Shown one piece after another: positions 1-10,840 of a DNA stretch of 64,000 nucleotides (position 1 is the stretch's first letter; every line of letters begins with the position of its first letter). The translations under genes were made by a program, and so were the position numbers. The notes below the pieces were generated by a model that searched no databases, had not been told where the DNA came from, and saw only the letters and a program-made list of their open reading frames with translations. Source of the DNA: Aquipluma nitroreducens (GTDB taxonomy: Bacteria; Bacteroidota; Bacteroidia; Bacteroidales; Prolixibacteraceae); assembly GCF_009689585.1 (NCBI RefSeq), contig NZ_AP018694.1, positions 4,951,501 to 5,015,500 on the forward strand, in the 5' to 3' direction.

Positions 1-95
1 TCTATATTGTTAAATAATTAGTTTTTCATAAGATTACTCTCCGAAAAGAAAAACTAAGTTTCAGTAGTATTGTATCAATATGAAAGGAAATGTTT

Positions 96-1472
96 ATGAC
101 TAAAATAAGTGTTACGCGAAGAGATTTTATTGGTAAAACAGCAGCTGGAATAGTTGGCGTTGCTGTTTCATCAAATGCCTCATCCATGAGTGCAGTTTCA
201 TACAGTAGAATTATCGGCTCCAATGATAGAATCAATATTGGATTTTTGGGCTGTGGAGATCGCAGCAGCGATCACCAAAGCATGGTAAAAACTTCATCAA
301 AAGAAAAAAATCTGGCTGTAGTTGCCGTTTGCGATATTTGGAAAAACAATAAAGAAAAGGCCGCAGCCAACTGCAAAAAGTTGTTCGGAACAGATGTACA
401 GCAGTTTAAATATTCCGAAGATATGCTCAAAATGCCAGAGCTTGATGCGGTAATGATCGGCACAGGTGATTTTCAACACGCCAAACTGTTGGCTGAGGTA
501 GTAGAGGCAGGTAAAGACTGCTATTGTGAAAAGCCGATGGCAATCGATGTGGAAGATGCTAAACTGGCAAGAAATGCAGTTCTTGCATCCTCTCAGGTTG
601 TACAGCTTGGCTCGCAATGGGTGAGCGATCCTATTCAGCTAAAAGTTCGTGATATCATTCGTTCCGGGAGATTAGGTCAGATTACAAAAATCGATCAGGT
701 TTGGAATGATAATGAACCTCGCTGGCATGTTCCGAATGATCCCGATGTGGCTGCAATCCGGGAAGAAGACACTGACTGGAAAAGATGGCTATTAGGTAAG
801 CCATATGTCCCATTCGACCCATGGAAATATTTTGAATTCAGGATATTTCGTGATTACTCCGGAGGAATTACCTCACAGTGGGTGAGTCATGGTGCTGGAT
901 TAGTTCATTTCTATACCGATACTGCCATTCCAGATTCAATGGTGGCAAACGGAGGAATATTTGGTTGGCCTGATATCCGGCAGAATCCGGATACGTTCCA
1001 GGCTTTGGCCACATACGACGATGCGAAATTTTTATATTCCTACTCTACCAATTTCGCAAGCAGATTTGGTGATTACTCCTGCATTCATGGAAAAGAAGGA
1101 ACCTTATTTGCACATGGAGGTGAAGGCAGTTCATGTTGGTTCTTTATCTCCGAACATCAGAACCTTCCTGGTGGATTCGATTTTTATGAAGGTATGAAAG
1201 AGATGATTAAAAGAGGTAAAGCGGAGATTGTAAGTACGGAAGAATACGGGATGAAGCCTGGCCCTGTAAATACGAATGACAATATGCCCTATCACCTCAA
1301 TAACTGGATTAATTGTATGAGGAATCGGGATGTAGTCCCGAACGGGAATATCCATACAGGATTTTGGCATTCGATAGCCAGTATTATGGCTACACAAGCT
1401 TACCGTGAAGGTAAAAAACTATACTGGGACCGAACAAAGGAAGAGATCTTAGACCATCCAGTAATCATATAA
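96..1472 (+). CDS. Tat-exported Gfo/Idh/MocA family oxidoreductase (copy A1)
   Basis: Probable NAD(P)-dependent sugar dehydrogenase of the Gfo/Idh/MocA family, exported through the Tat system. A twin-arginine signal (TRRDFIGK) opens the protein. It is followed by a Rossmann nucleotide-binding segment (INIGFLGCGDRS) and the family EKP motif (CEKPMAID) near residue 145; the C-terminal half is the substrate domain. I prefer the ATG at 96 over the one at 90. AAAGGA at 83-88 then lies at normal distance, and the arginine pair falls at residues 8-9, exactly as in the paralogue at 4168. The gene is followed 112 bp later by a second family member. A role in oxidising a glycoside at C3 is inferred from the DUF1080 gene downstream; the substrate is unknown. 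Confidence 0.9.
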   Translation: MTKISVTRRDFIGKTAAGIVGVAVSSNASSMSAVSYSRIIGSNDRINIGFLGCGDRSSDHQSMVKTSSKEKNLAVVAVCDIWKNNKEKAAANCKKLFGTDVQQFKYSEDMLKMPELDAVMIGTGDFQHAKLLAEVVEAGKDCYCEKPMAIDVEDAKLARNAVLASSQVVQLGSQWVSDPIQLKVRDIIRSGRLGQITKIDQVWNDNEPRWHVPNDPDVAAIREEDTDWKRWLLGKPYVPFDPWKYFEFRIFRDYSGGITSQWVSHGAGLVHFYTDTAIPDSMVANGGIFGWPDIRQNPDTFQALATYDDAKFLYSYSTNFASRFGDYSCIHGKEGTLFAHGGEGSSCWFFISEHQNLPGGFDFYEGMKEMIKRGKAEIVSTEEYGMKPGPVNTNDNMPYHLNNWINCMRNRDVVPNGNIHTGFWHSIASIMATQAYREGKKLYWDRTKEEILDHPVII

Positions 1473-1584
1473 TAGATTCCTCAAATCTTTTTGGTTACGA
1501 TTACTAATCGTTGTATTAATTAATTTATAGGACAATATAAAAACCCCTGCGTTCATGACGCAGGGTAGTTTATAATTAACCAAC

Positions 1585-2967
1585 ATGACAAAAAGAAGAG
1601 ATTTTATCAAGAAAAGTGTAATAGGTGCCGCTGGTATTGCTATCGGCGGGATGGGATTCAGCACAAAATCGTATGCTTCAATTATCGGATCCAACGAACG
1701 CATTAATGTTGCAGTTATTGGTCTTCGAAGCCGGGGCGAGGCCCACATTAAAAGTTTTTGCGCTCTGAAAGACAACAAAAACATAAAGATTACAGCTTTA
1801 TGCGATGCTGACGAACAGTTCTTTAACGAACGGGCGAAACTAGTGACCGATAGGTATGGCGTAGCACCTAAGTATGAATGGGATATGCGCAAGATTTTCG
1901 ATGACAAGGATATCCATGTTGTTTCTTTTGCGACACCGGATCATTGGCATGCACTGGGCTCCATCTGGGCTTGTCAGGCAGGTAAACATGTATACGTGGA
2001 AAAACCTTGTAGTCATACTGTCTTTGAAGGGCGGAAAATGATTGAAGCTTCCCGCAAGTATAATGTTCGCCTTCAGGTTGGATTTCAAAACCGTTCAGGT
2101 AAAAATATAATAGAAGCTATGAAATTCCTGCACGATGGAGGTATTGGCGAGGTCTATATGGCTCGAGGGCTATGTATTAACCCACGTGAATCATTTGGCA
2201 TTGCAAAAGACAGCACTCCACCAGCCACCCTTCATTATGACCAGTGGTTAGGGCCAGCCCGCTGGCAGCAGTATAACGAAAAGCGGGTTCATTACAACTG
2301 GCACTGGTTTTGGGATTACGGAGCTGGAGACACTGGTAATCAGGGACCTCATCAGTTTGATGTTGCCCGTTGGGGACTTAACAAAAACGAACACCCTATA
2401 TCAGTTTATTCCACCGGTGGTATTTATGGGATTGACCCTAAAGAATGTGCTCAGGAAACGCCAAACACACAAACCTCTGTATTCAAATATGAAGATGGAA
2501 AGATGCTTGAGTTTGAAACAAGAGGCCGTTATTCAAATGCTGAATCAAGTGTTGATATAAAGGTCGGAAACATTTTTTATGGCACTGAAGGTTACCTTGA
2601 ACTTAAAAACGAGGAAGCAAGGCCGTGGAAAGCATTTCGCAAATGGGAAGATGTTCCTTTCGCAGGCTCAAAAGAGGACGAAAGTGGCCCAGCCCTTGAC
2701 CGCACCGGACCAATTGGTACAGATGTTGATTCACATTGGGGCAATTTAATTGATGCAGTGCGCTCAGGCAAAGACGAGGACCTGAATTGCGACATTATTG
2801 AAGGTCATTATTCATCTACACTTCCCAATCTGGCTAATATCTCCTATCTACTTGGACGTGAATTGAAGTTTATGGGTGATTTTGAAAAGTTTGCTAACGA
2901 TCCGGAAGCAGATACTCTTCTGACAAGGTACTATCGTAAACCATTTGTTGTCCCCGAGGAAGTTTAA
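1585..2967 (+). CDS. Tat-exported Gfo/Idh/MocA family oxidoreductase (copy A2)
   Basis: Second type of Gfo/Idh/MocA oxidoreductase in the locus, 460 residues. It starts with a Tat signal ([16 protein letters not shown]) ending near an SYA-type cleavage site. The Rossmann segment ([13 protein letters not shown]) follows, then the EKP signature (VEKPCSHT) and a DYGAGDTGNQGPHQFDV segment typical of the subgroup whose substrate pocket carries a catalytic His. Codons run from the only nearby ATG. It is paired with the preceding gene in the same way as 4168/5616, so the two enzymes probably act together, for example on successive or reverse redox steps. The exact substrate cannot be read from sequence. 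Confidence 0.9.
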   Translation: MTKRRDFIKKSVIGAAGIAIGGMGFSTKSYASIIGSNERINVAVIGLRSRGEAHIKSFCALKDNKNIKITALCDADEQFFNERAKLVTDRYGVAPKYEWDMRKIFDDKDIHVVSFATPDHWHALGSIWACQAGKHVYVEKPCSHTVFEGRKMIEASRKYNVRLQVGFQNRSGKNIIEAMKFLHDGGIGEVYMARGLCINPRESFGIAKDSTPPATLHYDQWLGPARWQQYNEKRVHYNWHWFWDYGAGDTGNQGPHQFDVARWGLNKNEHPISVYSTGGIYGIDPKECAQETPNTQTSVFKYEDGKMLEFETRGRYSNAESSVDIKVGNIFYGTEGYLELKNEEARPWKAFRKWEDVPFAGSKEDESGPALDRTGPIGTDVDSHWGNLIDAVRSGKDEDLNCDIIEGHYSSTLPNLANISYLLGRELKFMGDFEKFANDPEADTLLTRYYRKPFVVPEEV

Positions 2968-3032
2968 ATATTTAGCAATATTAATTGTTAATTCTGAAAT
3001 GCATAATGCTTAACCACTAATTTAGATAAAAG

Positions 3033-3923
3033 ATGAAGAGAATTCTTCCACGACGTCTTTTTTTACAAAGAAGTGTCACTGTCGGAGTTGGATTAGCAAC
3101 AATTCCCAATTTTATGTTCGGTTCAAATTCATTATATACTGGAATGAAACTTGGACTGGCAACTTATCAATGGGGTAAAGATTGGGACTTACCGACACTG
3201 ATAGCCAATTGCGAAAAAGCAGGACTTTCTGGCGTAGAACTTAGGACGCAACATGCCCATGGTGTCGAAATTAATCTTAATGCAACGCAACGTGCCGAGG
3301 TTAAAAAGCGTTTTGCCGACAGCCTTGTAAAATGTGTCGGTTATGGTTCAAATTTCGAATTTCACTCGCCTGACAAGGCTGTACTTCGTCATAACATTGA
3401 ACAGACAAAAGAATATATAAAGCTTTGTAAAGATATTGGTACTAACGGAATAAAGGTAAAACCCAACGGACTTCCGGTTGAAATACCTAAGGAAAATACA
3501 ATTGCACAGATTGCTGCTTCGTTAAATGAGGTTGGAAAGTTTGCTCAGGATTATGGTCAGTTAGTAAGGCTTGAAGTACACGGTAACCTTACACAAAGGC
3601 TATCCAATATAAAAGAAATATTCGATCAGGTTACCGAACCGAATGTGAAAGTCTGTTGGAACAGTGATGATACAGATTTGCTTGAACCAGGTCTTGAAGG
3701 AAACTTTAATTTGGTTAAAAAATGGATTGGAGATACTGTCCATGTGAGGGGTTTCAGATTAGTCGATTATCCTTACCAACAACTTTTTGATTTGTTGGCA
3801 GGAATAAGTTTTAAAGGGTGCATACTTATTGAATCAGAAACCGAACCAAATGATAAGATTCTTGCATTGAAAGAGCAGTTGGCTTTGTTTAACCAATTAG
3901 TTTCCAATATAAAAAAGGCCTGA
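3033..3923 (+). CDS. Sugar phosphate isomerase/epimerase-like TIM-barrel protein, exported
   Basis: A 296-residue protein of the xylose-isomerase-like TIM-barrel superfamily (AP endonuclease 2 type). The N-terminus has a twin-arginine-like signal (PRRLFLQRS) and a hydrophobic stretch ending near residue 30. The barrel follows with metal-ligand-type segments: GLSGVELRTQHAHG, LVRLEVHGN, KVCWNSDDTD and a late CILIESETE. Such proteins often isomerise or epimerise keto-sugars, or act as hydratases beside Gfo/Idh/MocA dehydrogenases. It sits between the two duplicated oxidoreductase pairs, 66 bp after the first, and is probably cotranscribed with it. The fold call is firm; the reaction is inferred. 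Confidence 0.82.
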   Translation: MKRILPRRLFLQRSVTVGVGLATIPNFMFGSNSLYTGMKLGLATYQWGKDWDLPTLIANCEKAGLSGVELRTQHAHGVEINLNATQRAEVKKRFADSLVKCVGYGSNFEFHSPDKAVLRHNIEQTKEYIKLCKDIGTNGIKVKPNGLPVEIPKENTIAQIAASLNEVGKFAQDYGQLVRLEVHGNLTQRLSNIKEIFDQVTEPNVKVCWNSDDTDLLEPGLEGNFNLVKKWIGDTVHVRGFRLVDYPYQQLFDLLAGISFKGCILIESETEPNDKILALKEQLALFNQLVSNIKKA

Positions 3924-4167
3924 TTTTATAAAACTTCCCGAGAAGGAATACCTGTAAATAAATGACAAGAATCGGACTTTAAATATTGAAATGATGAATA
4001 ATTATCCGTCCTTCAATTGATAACAATTGGATAGAAGTCATCTGGAAGAATTTTTGGCGGAACACAATAAATTATTAAAAAGGAATTATGGTAGGTTTTG
4101 TTTGGTTGCAATGGTATTTATACTTAACGGGCAAAGAACATACTAATTTTAAAAAACAAGAAATATT

Positions 4168-5544
4168 ATGGCTAACAATGATTTTACACGAAGAAATTTC
4201 ATAGGTAAAACGGTAGCAGGACTTGCTGGTGTAGCTATATCCACAGGCGCTTCATCTATGAGCGCCGTCTCGTACAAGAGGATAATTGGTTCCAACGACC
4301 GCATCAATATCGGGTTTTTAGGTTGTGGAAGTCGGAGCAGGGGGCACCAAAGTATGGTAAACGCATCGGCAAAAGATAAAAACCTGGCTGTAGTTGCCGT
4401 TTGCGATATTTGGAAAAACAATAAAGAAAAGGCTGCAGCCAACTGCAAAAAGTTGTTTGGAACAGATGTCCAACAGTTTAAATATTCTGAAGATATGCTG
4501 AAAATGCCTGAACTTGATGCGGTAATGATCGGTACCGGAGATTTTCAGCACGCAAAGCTTTTAGCAGAAGTAGTCAAGGCTGGCAAAGATTGTTATTGTG
4601 AAAAACCCATGGCTATCGATGTGGAAGATGCTAAACTGGCAAGAAATGCAGTTCTTGCATCCTCTCAGGTTGTACAGCTTGGTTCACAATGGGTTAGCGA
4701 TCCTATACAGTTAAAGGTTCGCGATATTATTCGTTCCGGGAGATTGGGTCAGATTACAAAAATCGATCAGGTTTGGAATGATAATGAACCTCGCTGGCAT
4801 GTTCCGAATGATCCCGATGTAGCTGCAATCCGGGAAGAAGACACTGACTGGAAAAGATGGCTATTAGGTAAGCCATATGTCCCATTCGACCCATGGAAAT
4901 ATTTTGAATTCAGGATATTTCGTGATTACTCCGGAGGAATTACCTCACAGTGGATGAGTCATGGTGCTGGATTAGTTCATTTCTATACCGATACTGCCAT
5001 TCCAGATTCAATGGTAGCAAACGGAGGAATATTTGGTTGGCCTGATATCCGTCAGAACCCGGATACGTTCCAGGCATTGGCAACGTATGACGATGCGAAG
5101 TTCTTATATTCATACGCAACAAACTTTGCAAACATGTTTGGTGATTACACCTGTATTCGTGGAAAAGAAGGAACTTTATTTGCACATGGAGGTGAAGGTA
5201 GTTCACGCTGGTTCTTCATTCCCGAGCACCAAAATCTTCCCGGAGGTTTTGATTTTTATGAGGGGATGAAAGAGGCGATCAAAAGTGGAAAAGCTGAAAT
5301 TGTTACTACTGAAGAATATGGGATGAAGCTTGGACCTGTTAACGTGAATGACAATATGCCGTTTCATCTTAACAATTGGATTGATTGCATGCGGAACCGA
5401 AATGTAGTCCCGAACGGGAATATCCATACAGGATTTTGGCATTCGATAGCCAGCATAATGGCTACACAAGCTTACCGTGAAGGAAAAAAACTTTACTGGG
5501 ATCGCACGAAAGAAGAGATCGTTGACCATCCGGTAATCATTTAA
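4168..5544 (+). CDS. Tat-exported Gfo/Idh/MocA family oxidoreductase (copy B1, paralogue of A1)
   Basis: Close paralogue of the first gene in the window: 458 residues, the same Tat signal layout (FTRRNFIGK), GFLGCGSRS nucleotide-binding loop and CEKPMAID motif. Divergence is uneven. The first 270 bp differ at many positions. A central block (about 4732-5051, matching 660-979) differs at only a handful of bases, and the block 4615-4682 matches 543-610 exactly. That mosaic suggests gene conversion after duplication. The function is presumably that of copy A1, with any specificity difference residing in the termini. It is followed 71 bp downstream by the B2 partner. Confidence 0.9.
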   Translation: MANNDFTRRNFIGKTVAGLAGVAISTGASSMSAVSYKRIIGSNDRINIGFLGCGSRSRGHQSMVNASAKDKNLAVVAVCDIWKNNKEKAAANCKKLFGTDVQQFKYSEDMLKMPELDAVMIGTGDFQHAKLLAEVVKAGKDCYCEKPMAIDVEDAKLARNAVLASSQVVQLGSQWVSDPIQLKVRDIIRSGRLGQITKIDQVWNDNEPRWHVPNDPDVAAIREEDTDWKRWLLGKPYVPFDPWKYFEFRIFRDYSGGITSQWMSHGAGLVHFYTDTAIPDSMVANGGIFGWPDIRQNPDTFQALATYDDAKFLYSYATNFANMFGDYTCIRGKEGTLFAHGGEGSSRWFFIPEHQNLPGGFDFYEGMKEAIKSGKAEIVTTEEYGMKLGPVNVNDNMPFHLNNWIDCMRNRNVVPNGNIHTGFWHSIASIMATQAYREGKKLYWDRTKEEIVDHPVII

Positions 5545-5615
5545 CCGGTTCACTATATTTTGTATTCCTACCTTATTGCAAAGTAAGGGTTAAAATAATT
5601 TTTAAAAGAATCCAA

Positions 5616-6983
5616 ATGACAGAAAGAAGAGATTTTATCAAGAAAAGTGTAATTGGAACTGCTGGAATAGCTATTGGTGGCATGGGATTCAGCACAAAAA
5701 CCTATGCGTCGATTATCGGTGCCAATGAACGAATTAATGTCGCCGTTATAGGTATCCGGAACCGGGGAAAAGACCATTATCGTGCCCTTGCGAAAATTCC
5801 CAATGTAAATATTGTGGCTATTTGCGACATTGATAAAAGACTTATCCCTGAAGCAGTAGCTGAAATTGAAAAACTTACAGGAAGGAAACCAGCCGTTGAA
5901 GCAGAATACCGAAAGATTCTTGAAAACAAAGATATCGATGCGGTTACGATAGCTACTCCAAATCACTGGCACGCACTGCAAACCATATGGGCCTGTCAGG
6001 CAGGAAAGGACGTATATGTTGAGAAACCAGTGTCTCACACCCTATTAGAAAGCCGGAAAATGGTAGAAGCAGCCCGAAAATACAATCGGGTGGTACAGAC
6101 AGGAACACAGGCTCGGAGCCAAACTTCTACAAGGAATGCTATTAAATTTATGAATGACGGTGGATTAGGAAAAATATATATGGCCAGGGGCCTTTGCCTG
6201 AAACCTCGTGGAAGTATTGGCCATGTAAAAAACAGCGAGATACCCAATGGTGTGGACTGGAATACTTTTCTTGGACCTACTCCGTACCGTCCTTTTAACG
6301 AAAATAGGTTTCATTACAAGTGGCACTGGTTCTGGGATACCGGTTGCGGGGATCTGGGAAACCAGGGAATTCATCAGGCAGATGTTGCCCGATGGGCACT
6401 GGGAAAAAGTACACATCCAGTCAGAATCCAGGGTGTTGGGAATTATTTTATATGGGATTCTGATCAGGAAACCCCCAATATGCAGCAACTTGAATTTGAA
6501 TATGAAGACGGATCGATTTTACAATTTGAAGTACGCGGGTTAGGTACAAATTCCGAAGCAGGAATTCGGGTGGGTGACCTTATTTACGGCTCTAAAGGTT
6601 GGATGAGCATGGAGAGTGAAGATGAAGGGACTGGAAAAGTTTACCACAGCAACATTAACATCAAACCCGATGGATTTTCGTCTTACAAAGAAGAAGAAGG
6701 CCCGGTTTTCACCAATGATATTCCGGATGAGGCTGAATCTGTGGTCAATCACTTTACTAATTTTATCGAATGCGTGAAATCCAGAAAATGGCAGAATTTG
6801 AATGCAGAAATCATGGAAGGGCATTTATCTACCTCGCTGTGTCATTTGGGAAATATTGCAACCCGGCTAAAGCGACCCCTTTATTTTAATCCGGGAGCCG
6901 AAAAATTTATAAACGACGCGGAAGCAGATACTTACCTGACTAAAATATATAGGCCTCCGTTTTTATTGCCGGAAAACGTTTAA
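5616..6983 (+). CDS. Tat-exported Gfo/Idh/MocA family oxidoreductase (copy B2, paralogue of A2)
   Basis: Paralogue of copy A2: 455 residues, with Tat signal [16 protein letters not shown], Rossmann loop [18 protein letters not shown] and a [14 protein letters not shown] segment corresponding to the presumed catalytic region. The signal peptides of A2 and B2 are almost identical while the catalytic domains are clearly diverged. The pair may therefore have specialised for different glycosides or linkages. It lies in one + strand run with the DUF1080 gene 26 bp downstream, the tightest coupling in the locus. That spacing makes it the best candidate for the dehydrogenase that supplies 3-keto substrate to the DUF1080 enzyme (inference). 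Confidence 0.9.
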   Translation: MTERRDFIKKSVIGTAGIAIGGMGFSTKTYASIIGANERINVAVIGIRNRGKDHYRALAKIPNVNIVAICDIDKRLIPEAVAEIEKLTGRKPAVEAEYRKILENKDIDAVTIATPNHWHALQTIWACQAGKDVYVEKPVSHTLLESRKMVEAARKYNRVVQTGTQARSQTSTRNAIKFMNDGGLGKIYMARGLCLKPRGSIGHVKNSEIPNGVDWNTFLGPTPYRPFNENRFHYKWHWFWDTGCGDLGNQGIHQADVARWALGKSTHPVRIQGVGNYFIWDSDQETPNMQQLEFEYEDGSILQFEVRGLGTNSEAGIRVGDLIYGSKGWMSMESEDEGTGKVYHSNINIKPDGFSSYKEEEGPVFTNDIPDEAESVVNHFTNFIECVKSRKWQNLNAEIMEGHLSTSLCHLGNIATRLKRPLYFNPGAEKFINDAEADTYLTKIYRPPFLLPENV

Positions 6984-7009
6984 TATCTATTTTAATACAT
7001 ATCAAAACT

Positions 7010-8371
7010 ATGAAAAACCTGATTTATATATTTGCCGGAATTATCGTACTAATGACTTCATGTAATACTCCTAATGATCCTTGGGAAAATCTAATCAAGG
7101 AGAATCTTGGGAATTGGCAACAGATTAACGGTCCTGCACATTATGAAGTTAAAGATGGGGTAATTATCGGAACCGCAGCAACAAGCGATCCTTCCGACGA
7201 TTCGTTTCTTTGTACGAAAGCTAATTATGGCGATTTTATCCTTGAGTTCGATACATGGCTTGACCCTCAGATGAACTCAGGGGTAAATATACGCAGTGAA
7301 AGCCGTCCAAATTATCTTGATGGCCAGGTTTACGGGTACCAGTTTGAACTTGATCCTTCTCCAAGATCATGGACTGGTGGCATTTACGATGAGTCAAGAA
7401 GGCTCTGGTTATATACACTCGATATTAATCCCCCTGCAAAAAAAGCGTATAAAAACGGCGAATGGAACCATTGCCGCATCGAAGCTATTGGAAATTCAAT
7501 CCGGACTTGGGTCAATGGGATACCCTGTGCTGATCTTGCTGACGATATGACACCGACAGGGTTTATCGGGCTTCAGGTACACGGAATTGGAAACGATTCA
7601 GGTAAGGTTGGCATACAGGTTAAATGGAAAAATCTCAGGATTATGACCAAAAATCTGGAACAATATGCTACCCCTTATCTGCCTGTTATCCCTCAAAGCA
7701 GTTATCTGAAGAACACGCTGAGCGACCGGGAGCTTAAAGATGGCTGGAAATTGCTTTGGGATGGAAAAACCACCAATGGATGGCGCGGCGCAAAACTTTC
7801 GGCTTTCCCTTCAACCGGTTGGGAAATTAAGGATGGCACCCTGACTATCCATGGGTCAGGAGGAGCTGAGGCAGCATCAGGAGGCGATATCGTAACGGCT
7901 GATAAGTATAAGAATTTTGAGGTTGTCGTTGACTTTAAGTACTCTCCGGGAGCAAATAGCGGCATTAAATACTTCGTCGATACCAACCTAAACAAAGGGG
8001 AAGGCTCCTCAATTGGTTGCGAATATCAGATTCTTGATGACAAATTGCATCCGGATGCACACGAAGGAATTGGTGGAAACCGCACCCTGGCAGGTCTTTA
8101 TGATCTTATAGCCCCGTTGCCCAAACGCGATAATGGTACCGGGCAATGGAACAGAGCTACTATCGTTGTTAACGGAAACCATGTTGAACACTGGCTCAAC
8201 GGGCAGAAAACTGTTGAGTACGAAAGAGGAAACGATGCATGGAAGGCTCTTGTAGCAACAAGCAAATATAAAATCTGGCCAAATTTCGGGGAAGCAACTG
8301 AAGGGAATATCCTTCTTCAGGACCACGGATGGGAAGTTTCTTTCAAAAATATGAAAATAATAGAATTGTAA
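7010..8371 (+). CDS. Two-domain DUF1080 lipoprotein (3-keto-glycoside hydrolase/lyase family)
   Basis: A 453-residue lipoprotein: lipobox-type signal [10 protein letters not shown] puts the modified cysteine near residue 18. Two concanavalin-like DUF1080 domains follow, roughly residues 25-215 and 235-452. Shared hallmarks are the WxxLIKENLxNWQQ / [13 protein letters not shown] starts, [10 protein letters not shown] / [11 protein letters not shown] strands, NSGVNIR / NSGIKYF and WNHCRIEA / WNRATIVV segments. DUF1080 proteins in Bacteroidota include enzymes that cleave 3-keto-glycosides made by Gfo/Idh/MocA dehydrogenases. Here the tandem domains suggest two active sites, or one catalytic and one binding domain. 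Location is periplasmic or surface membrane. Confidence 0.88.
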   Translation: MKNLIYIFAGIIVLMTSCNTPNDPWENLIKENLGNWQQINGPAHYEVKDGVIIGTAATSDPSDDSFLCTKANYGDFILEFDTWLDPQMNSGVNIRSESRPNYLDGQVYGYQFELDPSPRSWTGGIYDESRRLWLYTLDINPPAKKAYKNGEWNHCRIEAIGNSIRTWVNGIPCADLADDMTPTGFIGLQVHGIGNDSGKVGIQVKWKNLRIMTKNLEQYATPYLPVIPQSSYLKNTLSDRELKDGWKLLWDGKTTNGWRGAKLSAFPSTGWEIKDGTLTIHGSGGAEAASGGDIVTADKYKNFEVVVDFKYSPGANSGIKYFVDTNLNKGEGSSIGCEYQILDDKLHPDAHEGIGGNRTLAGLYDLIAPLPKRDNGTGQWNRATIVVNGNHVEHWLNGQKTVEYERGNDAWKALVATSKYKIWPNFGEATEGNILLQDHGWEVSFKNMKIIEL

Positions 8372-8416
8372 GTTCAAATAATTGGCGGATGAATATATCA
8401 CCGCCAGTTATTTGAA
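8372..8416 (+). terminator. Long hairpin directly after the DUF1080 gene
   Basis: Starting at the base after the stop codon, 17-nt arms (8372-8388 and 8400-8416, core TTGGCGG / CCGCCA) pair with a single G-U wobble around an 11-nt loop. No T-run follows, so this is either a weak terminator or a 3'-end stabilising structure. It separates the enzyme genes from the transporter gene 150 bp later. Confidence 0.5.
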
Positions 8417-8567
8417 CGACACCATGCCCGTGACAGGCTTTTATAATTCTCTTGAAAAAGAGATAAACGAAAATTACACTTCAACCATCCTCGAGACACA
8501 TTAGTCATCCATATAACTTGATAAAGAATGTGCCAGATTATTAAAAACCCTTTGAATTTGACTCATA

Positions 8568-9872
8568 ATGAATGAAGTAAAGAAAAACATTGGAAATTAT
8601 CGTTATCGAATTCTGGCACTGGTATTTATGGCCACTACGATTAATTATTTTGACCGTAGTATTGTTGGTGTAATGGCCCCAACCTTGCAAAAACTTTTCG
8701 ACTGGACAAATAAAGACTATGCGGCGATCATGGTCTCCTTCAAAATTGCCTATGGTATAGGATTGCTGTTCATGGGAAGCATTATTGACCGGCTTGGCAC
8801 CAAGATAGGATATACTATTTCAATTGTAGTCTGGAGCATATTCGGAATGCTGCATGCTGTAATCAGGCCGGCTTTCAGTTTAATTGGATTTATTACGGCC
8901 CGGTTCGGACTTGGAATTGGCGAGTCGGGAAATTTTCCTGCCGCAATTAAAACTGTAGCAGAGTGGTTCCCCAAAAAGGATCGGGCTTTTGCCAACGGCA
9001 TTTTTGATGCATCAACCAGCGTTGGGGCAATTTTAGCCCCGTTCATTGTTGGAGCCATTGTTTCCCTCGAAGGAGATAACTGGCAAATACCTTTTCTTAT
9101 TACAGGTGCGCTTAGTGCTTTGTGGGTATTTTTATGGATGAGAACCTATCAAAAACCGGAAGAACATCCAAAATTATCAAAAGAGGAGTTAGCCTATATT
9201 AACAGCGATTCTGAAGAGGAGACAACAGAAAAAATTCCCTGGTTAAAATTATTACCAAAGAGGGAGACCTGGGCTTTCTCATTAACTACACTAACTGATG
9301 GCGTTTGGTGGTTTTATCTTTTCTGGGGTGCGAAATTTCTTGCAGAACAGTTTGGAGTAGACATTAAAAACATAGGACTTCCTTTTCTGATTATTTTCCT
9401 GATGGCTGACGCAGGGAGTCTGCTTGGGGGGTATTCCTCTGGTGCATTAATAAAAAAAGGCTGGTCAATCAATAAGGCCAGAAAAATAACCATGCTGGTT
9501 TGTGCCATTATTATTTTACCAGTAAGCTTGGTACCGGTTATTACAAGCAAATGGATAGCAGTCTTTTTAATTGGTCTTGCTGCTGCAGGACATCAGTCAT
9601 GGTCAATCAATGGCTATACGTTGGTTCCGGATGTTTTTCCCAAGAAAGCAATCGCTTCTGTGATAGGAATAGGAAAAATGATTGGGGTGGCAGTCGCGAT
9701 AATTGCGGATATTGCCTTAGGGGCAGTACTTGATACCGCCGGTAATTCAGGCTATTTCTGGGCATTCATGATCGCAGGGTTCTCTTATATCCTCATCTTG
9801 GGATTTGTACATCTGTTGATGCCAAAGATGACCCCATTGGATGACAATTTGAATTATATAAATAATAAATAA
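8568..9872 (+). CDS. MFS transporter, hexuronate/anion-cation symporter type
   Basis: A 434-residue major facilitator with about 12 hydrophobic segments. The N-terminus [18 protein letters not shown] is typical of the ACS/ExuT-like branch (sugar acid and hexuronate symporters). [12 protein letters not shown] matches the loop 2-3 MFS signature, and [18 protein letters not shown] is the family hallmark in TM4. The inner-membrane protein probably imports the monosaccharide or keto-sugar acid product of the periplasmic enzymes encoded upstream. The substrate is not determined. A NagB-like gene follows 23 bp downstream, supporting coupled import and cytoplasmic processing. Confidence 0.88.
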   Translation: MNEVKKNIGNYRYRILALVFMATTINYFDRSIVGVMAPTLQKLFDWTNKDYAAIMVSFKIAYGIGLLFMGSIIDRLGTKIGYTISIVVWSIFGMLHAVIRPAFSLIGFITARFGLGIGESGNFPAAIKTVAEWFPKKDRAFANGIFDASTSVGAILAPFIVGAIVSLEGDNWQIPFLITGALSALWVFLWMRTYQKPEEHPKLSKEELAYINSDSEEETTEKIPWLKLLPKRETWAFSLTTLTDGVWWFYLFWGAKFLAEQFGVDIKNIGLPFLIIFLMADAGSLLGGYSSGALIKKGWSINKARKITMLVCAIIILPVSLVPVITSKWIAVFLIGLAAAGHQSWSINGYTLVPDVFPKKAIASVIGIGKMIGVAVAIIADIALGAVLDTAGNSGYFWAFMIAGFSYILILGFVHLLMPKMTPLDDNLNYINNK

Positions 9873-9895
9873 CTTTTTTAAATAACAACAAGAAT

Positions 9896-10624
9896 ATGGA
9901 AATTGTAATTTTAAAAAACAAGCAAGCTCTTGGTGAAATAGCCGCCCATAGGGGTGCAGAATTGATTCGTAAAGCTATCCTCGACGGGGGCATGGCCAAC
10001 ATCATTGTTGCTACAGGTGCATCGCAGTTCGAAATGCTAAACGAGTTGGTAAAAGAGGATGTTGACTGGTCGAAAGTCACTGCTTTTCACCTGGATGAAT
10101 ACATCGGCATTTCTGAAATGCACCCTGCATCATTTCGGAAATATCTAAAAGAACGATTTGTAGATATTGTATCCCCGAAAATGTTTCACTATGTAAATGG
10201 AGAAATTAATCCGGATGAAGAATGTAAAAGCCTGGGAAATCTAATCAGGAAACATCCGATTGATGTCGCTTTTGTGGGAATTGGCGAGAATAGTCATTTA
10301 GCTTTTAATGATCCGCCGGCAGATTTTGAAACGGAAGAAGCCTATCTTGTAGTTACACTTGATGAAGATTGCCGGAAACAGCAGATGGGTGAAGGTTGGT
10401 TTCCCACGATTAGCGATGTTCCTGAAAAGGCAATCAGTATGTCGATAAAGCAGATCATGAAATCGAAAGCCATTATCTGCTGCGTCCCCGACCTACGAAA
10501 GGCAGAGGCTGTTAAAAAAACGGTTGAAGGTTCAATTTCACCAGCAATTCCAGCTTCGATCATGCGAAACCATGAGGCAGTGTGGCTTTATCTGGATGAA
10601 GATTCAGCCTCAATGTTATCCTAA
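9896..10624 (+). CDS. NagB/6-phosphogluconolactonase-family protein with altered active-site residues
   Basis: A 242-residue member of the glucosamine-6-phosphate deaminase / 6-phosphogluconolactonase fold. The HLDEYIG segment and HPASFR are as in NagB. The catalytic loop reads [13 protein letters not shown], where true deaminases have GxGxDGHIAFNEP. The Asp of the DGH triad is Asn here and the Glu after FN is Asp, while the His is kept. It is therefore a divergent paralogue unlikely to be a standard NagB. It is probably cotranscribed with the preceding permease. Its substrate could be a phosphorylated keto- or amino-sugar (inference). Confidence 0.8.
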   Translation: MEIVILKNKQALGEIAAHRGAELIRKAILDGGMANIIVATGASQFEMLNELVKEDVDWSKVTAFHLDEYIGISEMHPASFRKYLKERFVDIVSPKMFHYVNGEINPDEECKSLGNLIRKHPIDVAFVGIGENSHLAFNDPPADFETEEAYLVVTLDEDCRKQQMGEGWFPTISDVPEKAISMSIKQIMKSKAIICCVPDLRKAEAVKKTVEGSISPAIPASIMRNHEAVWLYLDEDSASMLS

Positions 10625-10840
10625 AATGCAAACGGTCCATTTATGCATTTAAAACTTCATAACTCTTTAGAAAATATCAATTTATGTAAACAAATGACAA
10701 CAGGTGTTATGTATTCATTTTTCTGCCTAGACTCCTCATCTCCACCTGTGATAAAATCATGGATTTCAGAAATGGATTAACATACCTAATGATAAAATAG
10801 TTTATGGAGAATTAAATTAAAATTAAGCATTATTATTATC

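Noticed and set aside
8372-8567. Riboswitch upstream of the MFS gene
   Set aside because: Only the hairpin at the DUF1080 stop is visible; nothing resembles a known aptamer.
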